Source: an uncultured Verrucomicrobiota bacterium (GTDB lineage Bacteria; Verrucomicrobiota; Verrucomicrobiia; Limisphaerales; SXTU01). From it: 21,037 nucleotides of DNA. Below the pieces are notes generated by a model. It saw only the letters and a list, made by a program, of their open reading frames with translations, was not told the origin of the DNA and did no database searches. The stretch lies in NCBI GenBank assembly GCA_903863315.1, contig CAIPBN010000498.1, positions 1-21,037 of the forward strand, in the 5' to 3' direction. Positions 15,598 to 21,037 of this stretch are shown here, one piece after another. The position numbers were made by a program, and so were the translations under genes. Every line of letters starts with the position of its first letter. Positions within the stretch are counted from its first letter, which is position 1.

Positions 15598-16984
15598 GGC
15601 GGACCTCCTTTGCCTTTCGGCTGGCCGAGGGAGCAGCTCCCCCCGTTGCCTCGCCGCCCAGCGGGAACGGCAGCCCGCGCCGGGTCGCATCGCGCAGATA
15701 AGTCACCCGGCGCGCACCGCCAGCCACGTCAATGGCGGCTTCGAGCACGCGGTAGCGGCCCGAGGGCAGCCCGAAGCCGATCACTTGAAACGTGAACTGG
15801 GAACTGCGCGCGGTGAGATACGGGGCCAGGGCCTTGAACTTGGCCGCGTCCACCACGCCTTCCTGATACAGCCAGGCGATGCTGGTGCGTCGTTCCGGGC
15901 TGATGCCGCGCCGGGCCGACACGATGGACTCGGCCAGCGATTCCTCCATGCCCGGCAACGTCGCCAGCACGGCGGCAGACGCGGTGTTCACATTGATCAA
16001 CCCGTCGGTCACCTCGTCGTCGGAGGCGGTGAAGTGATTCAGCACGAGGTCGAGCTCGGCCTTGCCGACACCGGAGGCGACCTCCACCGGCGCTCCCTTG
16101 CCATCCATCACTGTCAGTTGGGCCTCCAGCAATTCAGCCGCGTGCGCGAGGAAGAGCCCGTTCGTCTGCAACACAGTGATGAAGTTCGTCAGCGTGGCCG
16201 GCAGCTCCAGCGCTGGAAACGGCGCCGCCGGGTCGTTGAAGTTCATGCGCGGCTCGCCGTCGTCGTTCACGTTCAGGTCGTAAGAGGCGATGGTGAGAAA
16301 CTGGCGCAGGCCGCGTTCCCCGCGGGTCTCCCCGCCACCGGTGGCGGACTCATTCGTGCCCGAGCCCCGTGAGGCGGCGCTGCCATGCACCAGCGCGGAC
16401 GTGAAGCCGCGGACCAGCAGCAGTTCATCGAGCGAGGCCAGCGGACCGTTGCGGATGGCGTAGGGGCGCGGCAAGGCGGTGTAGTATTCCTGTTCCGCGC
16501 CCTCGGGCTGGGGCGTGCTGTCGGCGTCTATGAAGTCAATCAAGGCCGCCGCCATCGCCGGCGTGACGCGGGGCAGCTTGCCCAGATCCAGCGCCGTCGA
16601 GGCGTTGAGATTCAACTTCGCGGCCTCATCGGCCAGGCCGTGGCGGAACTCGCCCAGCACCTCATCGTCGCCCGGAGAGAAGACCGTGAAGAACCATCGA
16701 TCCACCCCGTCCTCGAACACCAGCCGATCCTGAAAGGCTGCCGGGTTGTGCTGCCAGTCGATCTGGCCCGGGAGGCTGGTGGAGGCCACCCGCAGCGCCT
16801 CCTCCACGCCGCTCATCGCGGCGGCCCAGGCCTGCTCGGTGCCCACGCTCGCGCTCGCCGCAGTGTCCTCGGCCTTGAAGCGGAACAGCAGGCTGATGAC
16901 GAGCATGGAGAGCAGCATCACGAGCACGAGCACGGCCACCAGGACGAAGGCCCGGGAACGTCGCGTTGTCAGACAGAGCTTCAC
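15590..16984 (-). CDS. gspK: GspK, pseudopilus tip minor pseudopilin
   Basis: GspK caps the pseudopilus with GspI and GspJ. The 464-residue length is normal to long for the family. The start is a GTG at 16984 overlapping the gspJ stop (GTGA). The prepilin leader is 12 residues, RRSRA then FVLVAVLVLVM, giving Ala instead of Gly at -1 and no Glu at +5; loss of Glu5 is typical of GspK, the Ala is not. Family landmarks are ADEAAKLNLN (119-128), LIDFIDADSTPQPEGAEQEY (148-167), NGPLASLDELLLVRGFT (179-195), a helix-hairpin-helix-like GLINVNTASAAVLATLPGM (328-346) and SSQFTFQVIGFG (394-405). A Gly/Ser/Thr-rich loop (202-224) and a basic C-terminal tail (455-464) are additions. The last codons (KEVRRG) also supply the gspL Shine-Dalgarno site, so the two ends are constrained together. 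Confidence 0.95.
   Translation of the reverse strand: MKLCLTTRRSRAFVLVAVLVLVMLLSMLVISLLFRFKAEDTAASASVGTEQAWAAAMSGVEEALRVASTSLPGQIDWQHNPAAFQDRLVFEDGVDRWFFTVFSPGDDEVLGEFRHGLADEAAKLNLNASTALDLGKLPRVTPAMAAALIDFIDADSTPQPEGAEQEYYTALPRPYAIRNGPLASLDELLLVRGFTSALVHGSAASRGSGTNESATGGGETRGERGLRQFLTIASYDLNVNDDGEPRMNFNDPAAPFPALELPATLTNFITVLQTNGLFLAHAAELLEAQLTVMDGKGAPVEVASGVGKAELDLVLNHFTASDDEVTDGLINVNTASAAVLATLPGMEESLAESIVSARRGISPERRTSIAWLYQEGVVDAAKFKALAPYLTARSSQFTFQVIGFGLPSGRYRVLEAAIDVAGGARRVTYLRDATRRGLPFPLGGEATGGAAPSASRKAKEVRRG
15603..15609 (-). promoter_or_regulatory. Shine-Dalgarno site fixing the gspL GTG start
   Basis: AGGAGGT on the minus strand, 5 bases (CCGCC) before the GTG at 15597, lies inside the last codons of gspK. 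It is the strongest ribosome-binding site in the operon and decides the start of gspL. Confidence 0.85.
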
Positions 16985-17769
16985 CGTGTAGGCGCGTTGA
17001 CCACCAGCGTGGGGTCCGATGGTTTGGGCTGGCCGGCGGGCAGGAAAATCACCCGCTGAAAAATTTCACCGGGATACTGGTCCGGCGGCAGATCCGCCGG
17101 CAGCGGTTCAAAACCGAGCGTGACCTCCACGCCGGGCGGGGGCGTGGGGCCGCTCCATCTGTCCACCCACGCCAGCCCGTCCCAGAACCGGAACCGCAGG
17201 TGACGCAACGCATCAGTGAGCGGCTCACTGGCGACCGACACCGGCGCGGAGGCGGGCGCAATGGTGCTGGTGGTGGATTCGGCCGGCGCGTTGGTTTCGT
17301 CGTTGGTGCTGGCCGGTGCAACTGCGCGGGCAGCGGGGGCGAGCAATTCCAAGGCGGGCTCCTCCGTCCGCACCAGACCGCTGACCGCCAGATTGGTGCC
17401 GTCTCCGGAGAACGTGGTGCGGTAGGCGATCCGCTTGAAGTCCGACTGGACGCCCCCGCCCGGCAGCGGCAGCGCCGTGCTGACGAAGCGCAGCGAGTTG
17501 GAGTCACCCGTGAAACCGATCCGTTCATGCACCGGGGCCACGCGCAGGTCGGCGGCGAGCCGGTCCATGATCTGGCGCACGGCGGCGAGGCGTTCGGCCT
17601 CGTCTATCAGGCTGCCCCGCAGCACGGTGGCCTGCTGGTGGAAGGTCAAGGCAACCACCAGAATCCCGATGGCAATGCTGATGGCCAGCACCACCTCCAG
17701 CAAGGTGAACGCAGCCGCGCGAGCGGATCGAATCCGCCGCCGGCCGGTTGGTGGAGGAAGGAGCAGCAT
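16981..17769 (-). CDS. gspJ: GspJ, minor pseudopilin
   Basis: This 262-residue minor pseudopilin belongs in the GspI-J-K tip complex. The ATG at 17769 lies 2 bases after the gspI stop; the frame extends upstream but only through gspI sequence. The N-terminus is a basic leader followed by AAA-FTLLEVVLAISIAIGILV, a class III prepilin signal with Glu at +5 and an unusual Ala20 at -1 (codon GCG) in place of Gly. The helix continues into RQIMDRLAADLRVA (65-78), typical of GspJ. The globular part shows ISGLVRTEEP-like and RFRFWDGLAWVDRW (192-205) strands common to GspJ. An Ala/Ser/Thr-rich stretch with TNAPA (145-182) is inserted before this last sheet. The stop overlaps the gspK GTG. Confidence 0.92.
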   Translation of the reverse strand: MLLLPPPTGRRRIRSARAAAFTLLEVVLAISIAIGILVVALTFHQQATVLRGSLIDEAERLAAVRQIMDRLAADLRVAPVHERIGFTGDSNSLRFVSTALPLPGGGVQSDFKRIAYRTTFSGDGTNLAVSGLVRTEEPALELLAPAARAVAPASTNDETNAPAESTTSTIAPASAPVSVASEPLTDALRHLRFRFWDGLAWVDRWSGPTPPPGVEVTLGFEPLPADLPPDQYPGEIFQRVIFLPAGQPKPSDPTLVVNAPTR

Positions 17770-17771
17770 CG

Positions 17772-18266
17772 TCAGAAGGCGGGTGTCGCCGGGTTGCTGA
17801 TCGGGCGCAAACCAGTGTCTTCGGGCACCCGGATGATTTGCGCGAGCCGCCGGACCAGCGGGAACTCCCGATGGCGGATGATGACCTCCACGCGCAACAA
17901 CCCGTTGGGCCCGCCGGCTTCCGTCTCCGTGGGTGCCACCAACAGTTCGGCCGTCCACTTCTCAAACGGCTCGGCAAAAGGCTGCTCACCCGCCAGCGCG
18001 GGCGAACGCAGGCCCAACTGCACTTCCGCCAGCGCGGTGGCAGCAAGGTTCGCTGCGTGAGTGTTGAGCCGCTGGCGGTCCAGGCTGTCGGCGGAGGCGT
18101 TCATCCCGCTGGTGACAATCGCCGCAGCCGTGACAAAGAGGGCGAGGGCGAGAATGACTTCGAGAAGAACCGAGCCGCGCACGCCGCCGGAGAGACGGGA
18201 CGGCTTGAACGCCAGCGACCGCAGGTCACCAACGTGCGCTGCTGGGCAGACAGGCCTCCACCTCAC
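17772..18266 (-). CDS. gspI: GspI, minor pseudopilin
   Basis: This 164-residue minor pseudopilin starts at a GTG (18266) overlapping the gspH stop (GTGA). The leader from this start is 31 residues with prepilin signal GGVRG then SVLLEVILALALFVTAAAIV: Gly at -1 and Glu at +5. The leader is longer than usual; a GTG at the Val in GGVRGS would leave too short a leader, so the upstream GTG is preferred. The helix is followed by NTHAANLAATALAEVQLGLR (68-87), the conserved N-x-x-x-A-x-x-x-L-A pattern of GspI, then strands with GLLRVEVIIRH. Known GspI proteins are about 120-130 residues, so the mature part is of normal size. It lies 2 bases upstream of gspJ. Confidence 0.9.
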   Translation of the reverse strand: MRWRPVCPAAHVGDLRSLAFKPSRLSGGVRGSVLLEVILALALFVTAAAIVTSGMNASADSLDRQRLNTHAANLAATALAEVQLGLRSPALAGEQPFAEPFEKWTAELLVAPTETEAGGPNGLLRVEVIIRHREFPLVRRLAQIIRVPEDTGLRPISNPATPAF

Positions 18267-18970
18267 TGCACAGCCTCCGCGGCGGCCTCCGTGGCCGGGG
18301 CGGGAGGCTCAGATTCAGCGGACTCGACCTCGGCGACGATCTGCCGGCGAATGGCACCCGTGATTCCCATCCACCGCAACGTGAGACGGCGGGCATCCTC
18401 TTCATCACGCGAGGTCAACAGCACTTCCACCGAGTCTCCAGTGCCATCAGGAAAGAACGTCACAAACGACCCCAACTCAGCCCCCCCTTCGACACCGGAC
18501 CTGGACAGCGAACCCGGTTCGGCCTCCAAGTCCCCCAATCCAACGCCCAAATCCGCGCCAGCCACCTCCGCCTGGACCTGCTGGATGCTGACGAGGCCGC
18601 TGATGCTCTGCACGTAGGTAGCCGCCTCGGGCAAATCCTGAAAAACGCCGGGGGCACCAATCGGATCCGCCTCCCAAGTGACCCGCACCGTGGTGCCGGG
18701 AGCCTCCGCCGCCAGCACCTCCGCCGTGTCACCGCTTTCCGCCTCGGGGAACTGGATACGCACCTGCCGGCCCGTGGTCTCGGCATGCGCCCGCGCGAAC
18801 CGGAACAAAGCCTCCACCTGCCCCGCGCCTTCATTCAGCCGCGCGCCATTGGCCGCCGAAGAGAAGTTAAACACCACCGCACCGACCAGCAGCGCCACCA
18901 ACGACACCGTCAGCAACAGCTCGACGAGCGTGTAGCCGGTAGCTTTGGATGGATGATGGCAACGGCGCAT
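18263..18970 (-). CDS. gspH: GspH/FimT-like minor pseudopilin
   Basis: This 235-residue pseudopilin should sit between the GspG shaft and the I-J-K tip. The ATG at 18970 is 9 bases after the gspG stop. A 12-residue leader ends KATG, cleaved before YTLVELLLTVSLVALLVGAV, with Glu at +5. GQVEALFRFARAHAETTGRQ (50-69) matches the GspH/FimT signature in which the helix is followed by A-R-x-x-A. The C-terminal sheet shows FVTFFPDGTGDSVEVLL (169-185) and LTLRWMGITGAIR, usual for the family. It is longer than typical GspH (about 170 residues) because of an acidic Gly-rich insert (about 138-166) and an Ala/Glu tail (212-235). Confidence 0.9.
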   Translation of the reverse strand: MRRCHHPSKATGYTLVELLLTVSLVALLVGAVVFNFSSAANGARLNEGAGQVEALFRFARAHAETTGRQVRIQFPEAESGDTAEVLAAEAPGTTVRVTWEADPIGAPGVFQDLPEAATYVQSISGLVSIQQVQAEVAGADLGVGLGDLEAEPGSLSRSGVEGGAELGSFVTFFPDGTGDSVEVLLTSRDEEDARRLTLRWMGITGAIRRQIVAEVESAESEPPAPATEAAAEAVQ

Positions 18971-18979
18971 GATGGGAGC

Positions 18980-19495
18980 TTAATTGCCGGTGTTTTCCGT
19001 GGATCCCCCCGCACCGTGCTTGATGTCGTCGTCCGTGTCCGGCTGGCCGTCGGGACCGACGGAGAAGAGCTTGTAGGGCAGGGCCGAAGCGTTGGCGGCA
19101 TCACCGTCCCCGCCGGCAGCGACCAATTCATAGCGCAGCTTGTTGCCCCAGGGGTCGTCGAGCGAGGTGCCGGGCTTGAGATAAGGTCCCTGCCATTTCT
19201 CGCCCATGCGCTCGTTCTCAAACGTCGGCTTCTTCGTCAGCGCGTCGAGGCCGCCCTCCTGCTCGTTCGGATAGTGGCCGAGGTTGAGGCGATAGGTATC
19301 CAGCGCCGTGGCGACCTGCGCCAGCATGAGCTTGGTGGTGTTCTTCTCCGCGCCCTTCTGCTGGGGCAGGACAAACACGACCATCGCCCCGGCGAGCATC
19401 AAAATAACCACAATGACCAGCAGGATTTCGATCAGTGTGAATCCCGCCGCGCGACGTGACGTTCGAGTAGATGATAATACGTTTTTCAGCTTCAT
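18980..19495 (-). CDS. gspG: GspG, major pseudopilin
   Basis: This 171-residue protein is the main shaft subunit of the pseudopilus. The ATG at 19495 is the only start that gives a proper leader: 18 residues, basic, ending RRAAG and cleaved before FTLIEILLVIVVILMLAGAM (Glu23 at +5). The globular domain carries the classical GspG landmarks: LDTYRLNLGHYPNEQEGG (65-82), KWQGPYLKPGTSLDDPWGNK (100-119) and FSVGPDGQPDTDDDI (144-158), the last being the Asp-rich calcium-binding loop. A Gly/Asp/Ala insert (127-138) is slightly longer than usual. It is separated from gspF by 104 bases, the largest internal gap in the operon, which could allow separate control of this most abundant subunit. Confidence 0.97.
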   Translation of the reverse strand: MKLKNVLSSTRTSRRAAGFTLIEILLVIVVILMLAGAMVVFVLPQQKGAEKNTTKLMLAQVATALDTYRLNLGHYPNEQEGGLDALTKKPTFENERMGEKWQGPYLKPGTSLDDPWGNKLRYELVAAGGDGDAANASALPYKLFSVGPDGQPDTDDDIKHGAGGSTENTGN

Positions 19496-19599
19496 GATTG
19501 GCCTAGTTGGGACACTGGCTGTGCAACCAAGATTCAAATGAAATTCGATAAAGCAGAGTTTTTCTCCAGAGCCCGCCACAAAAGCTGTTCCGCACTCAG
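19496..19599 (-). promoter_or_regulatory. AT-rich gspF-gspG intergenic region, possible internal promoter or processing site
   Basis: This 104-base gap contrasts with the overlaps and gaps under 20 bases elsewhere in the operon and is visibly richer in A and T. Read on the minus strand it contains GAGAAAAACTC (a 3-bp hairpin with an A-rich loop), then TTTATCGAATTTCATTTGAA. No convincing -35/-10 pair, terminator or Shine-Dalgarno site could be fixed. Internal control of gspG is plausible because major pseudopilin is needed in excess, but this is inference. Confidence 0.25.
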
Positions 19600-20802
19600 C
19601 TACTTCGACCCCAGCGCGCTGGCCATGGTGAAAATCGGCAGCAACAGACCCAGCGCCAGAAAGCCGATGCCCGCCGCAACCATGCAGAGAATCAGCGGCT
19701 CGATCAGGCGCACCGACTGGTCCACGGAACGGTTCGTGCGGCGCTCCACCGTGTCCGAAATCTGCACCAGCACCTTGTCGAGCTTGTTGGACTCCTCGGC
19801 CACGGCGATCATCGCCAAAATCTGGTCCGGGAAGAAGCCGCCCTTGGCCAGCGGCTCGGACAGGCGCTTGCCATCGCGCACGGACTCGGTGCACTCGGCG
19901 ATGCGCTCCGCCAGGATGGTGGAGCCGGTGGCGTTCTGGGAAATCTTCAGCGCGGTGAGCAGCGGCACGCCGTTGGCAAGCATCGTGCCGAGGATGCGGC
20001 AGAAGCGGGTGATGGCGAGCAGCCGCAGTGCCTCCCCGACTACAGGGATTTTCAACTGCCACGCCTCCAGCTTACGCCGCGCGGCCTCAGTCTGGAGGTT
20101 CAGCCAGAGGAAGAAGCCCGCGCCCGCGCCACCGATGAGCAGCAGCCACCAGTAACCGCGCACCAGCTTGCTCGCGCCAAACAGAATCTCCGTGGGCAGC
20201 GGCTTCTTCGCGGCGGCCAGCAGCGGCTCGAAGCGGGGCACGAAGAACACCAGCGCTCCGACCATCACCAGCGACCCGAGCGCCGTGAGCAAGGCCGGGT
20301 AAATCAGCGCGCCCATCACCTTGCTGCGCAGCTCCTCGTAGCGTTCGAGGAAGCCGGACAGATTCCGCAGCACGTCCTCCAGGAACGCCGCGCGCTCGCC
20401 GGCCTGAATCATCGCGATGTGCAGCGTAGGAAAGGTCTCAGGATAAGGCCGAAGCGCGTCAGTCAGCGTCTTGCCCTCGGAGACAGCAGCACGGATTTCC
20501 TTGAGCAGCTCGCGAATGGCGAGCGAAGGCGTCGAGCGGATGAGCGAGTCCAGCGCGCGCAGCAACGGCACGCCGGAGCCCAGCAGATCCGCGAGCTGGC
20601 CGTAGAGCATGCCGAGGTCGCGCGACTTCACCTTGCGCCGCGCGGGCTTCCCGCCGTCCGCCGCCGCGCCACCCGACACGGTGACGGGGAAGAGGCGCTT
20701 GTCCTCCAAGGCCCGCATCACCGCCGCCTCGCTCTCAGCCTCGAGCGCGCCGGAGACGCGCTCCCCGGCCTCGGTCATCGCGGTGTAGGTGAACTGGGTC
20801 AT
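19600..20802 (-). CDS. gspF: GspF, inner-membrane platform protein
   Basis: This 400-residue polytopic protein should form the platform on which the pseudopilus assembles and which the ATPase turns. The length is exactly typical. The ATG at 20802 is chosen because MTQFTYTAMTEAGERVSGAL is the usual GspF/PilC opening (F-x-Y-x-A-x-x-x-x-G); the frame continues upstream only as basic low-complexity sequence. Two T2SSF domains repeat: about 63-185 with LADLLGSGVPLLRALDSL and FPTLHIAMIQAGE, and about 266-388 with LGTMLANGVPLLTALKIS and FPDQILAMIAVAEESNKLD. Membrane segments are near 166-188, 217-234 and 367-391. It is the first operon gene in the window; gspE often precedes gspF, but the visible upstream 235 bases are non-coding. 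No clear Shine-Dalgarno site. Confidence 0.96.
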   Translation of the reverse strand: MTQFTYTAMTEAGERVSGALEAESEAAVMRALEDKRLFPVTVSGGAAADGGKPARRKVKSRDLGMLYGQLADLLGSGVPLLRALDSLIRSTPSLAIRELLKEIRAAVSEGKTLTDALRPYPETFPTLHIAMIQAGERAAFLEDVLRNLSGFLERYEELRSKVMGALIYPALLTALGSLVMVGALVFFVPRFEPLLAAAKKPLPTEILFGASKLVRGYWWLLLIGGAGAGFFLWLNLQTEAARRKLEAWQLKIPVVGEALRLLAITRFCRILGTMLANGVPLLTALKISQNATGSTILAERIAECTESVRDGKRLSEPLAKGGFFPDQILAMIAVAEESNKLDKVLVQISDTVERRTNRSVDQSVRLIEPLILCMVAAGIGFLALGLLLPIFTMASALGSK

Positions 20803-20811
20803 GAGGCAAGC

Positions 20812-20842
20812 AACCACGAATGGACACCAAGGAACACGAATG
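20812..20842 (-). repeat. Short ATTCGTG-type tandem repeat upstream of gspF
   Basis: Read on the minus strand, three near-copies of a 9-11-base unit follow one another: CATTCGTGTT, CCTTGGTGT, CCATTCGTGGTT. The block ends 9 bases before the gspF ATG. It resembles low-complexity intergenic repeats of the ATTCGTGTCC type that I recall from environmental bacterial genomes; that recollection cannot be checked here. It could lie in the leader of the gspF mRNA. Confidence 0.55.
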
Positions 20843-20862
20843 AGGGAAAGGCGGGGGACACG

Positions 20863-20876
20863 GCGCGCCGGCGCGC
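20863..20876. repeat. 14-bp GC palindrome upstream of gspF
   Basis: GCGCGCCGGCGCGC is a perfect palindrome that could form a 5-bp stem with a CCGG loop. On the plus strand it is followed by GTTTT; on the minus strand, the direction of the operon, it has no trailing T-run. It could be a weak plus-strand terminator or simply a GC-rich patch. Confidence 0.3.
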
Positions 20877-20909
20877 GTTTTGGAGTGCGTCGAGTTCTCG
20901 CCGCTTTCC

Positions 20910-21037
20910 GCAGGCGACTTGTCGCCGTCGGAGGCCGGGAAACGCGTTGCGACGAACCTGCAACCCGCTGGCGCGAGCGACGGCTGGCCCTGTGCCAGCG
21001 GGAGCACAAAGAACTTTGACGGCGACAAGTCGCCTGC
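20910..21037. repeat. Perfect 20-bp inverted repeat (REP- or MITE-like) at the window edge
   Basis: GCAGGCGACTTGTCGCCGTC at 20910-20929 recurs as its exact reverse complement at 21018-21037. Each arm holds its own small palindrome, GGCGAC-TT-GTCGCC. Between the arms a second inverted repeat, CCCGCTGGC (20964-20972) and GCCAGCGGG (20994-21002), is nested. The 128-base unit has no convincing coding content. The right arm ends exactly at the last base, so the true boundary and any neighbouring copy are unseen. The layout resembles paired repetitive extragenic palindromes or the ends of a miniature element. Confidence 0.65.

Noticed and set aside
13942..15795. A 617-codon plus-strand frame opposite gspL and gspK
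   Set aside because: Its translation is rich in Gly, Arg, His and Gln and shows no family motif, whereas the minus strand encodes a recognisable GspL with a good ribosome-binding site.
20789..21019. A 76-codon plus-strand frame in the region upstream of gspF
   Set aside because: Its translation is mostly Arg-rich low complexity, it runs through the repeats and palindrome, and it overlaps the gspF start.
1..21037. CRISPR arrays, tRNA or rRNA genes, insertion sequences and phage genes
   Set aside because: None was seen: no regularly spaced identical direct repeats, no transposase or integrase frame, and no recognisable structural RNA.

Overview
The window is high in G+C (roughly two thirds by eye) and almost fully coding. 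It is dominated by one minus-strand operon, read from about 20.8 kb down to 0.35 kb, that encodes a type II secretion / type IV pilus-like machine. The short T-N-A-P-rich linkers in several products, the fused inner-membrane subunits and the lipoprotein style fit a member of the Verrucomicrobiota (Pedosphaera/Limisphaera-like) or a relative in the PVC group. That placement is an inference from sequence style; no rRNA or marker gene is present.

Layout in operon order (minus strand): gspF (20802-19600, inner-membrane platform), gspG (19495-18980, major pseudopilin), gspH (18970-18263), gspI (18266-17772), gspJ (17769-16981), gspK (16984-15590), gspL (15597-13921, a PilM-PilN-like fusion), a gspM/gspC-like fusion (13924-12881, PilO-PilP-like), a giant secretin gspD (12864-985) and a lipoprotein gene (965-354). 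Most junctions are 4- or 8-base overlaps or gaps under 20 bases, as expected of translationally coupled genes. The one larger internal gap (104 bases, gspF-gspG) is AT-rich. The ATPase gene (gspE), the prepilin peptidase gene and a separate gspC are not in the window. On the plus strand, bases 1-330 hold the 3' end of a convergent gene. The 235 bases upstream of gspF are non-coding and carry a short ATTCGTG-type repeat, a GC-rich palindrome and a perfect 20-bp inverted repeat that reaches the window edge.

The outstanding feature is the secretin. A normal GspD has one N0 domain, three N1-type domains and a secretin domain in about 650 residues. This one is an uninterrupted 3959-residue frame with a signal peptide, an N0-like domain, about 43 tandem N1-type (secretin_N) modules averaging about 81 residues, a well-conserved secretin domain and a 60-residue tail. 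Part of the array repeats as blocks of four modules. If the modules stack as rings as in solved secretins, the channel would be far longer than an ordinary periplasm, so the protein is either a very long conduit or uses its modules differently.

The genes should act together: pseudopilins G-K form a piston on the GspF platform, the MN and OP/C fusions connect cytoplasmic ATPase to outer-membrane channel, and the lipoprotein encoded after gspD is a candidate pilotin. The order MN - OP - secretin matches pilMNOPQ, so the module looks like a hybrid of T2SS pseudopilins and a condensed pilus-type alignment complex.
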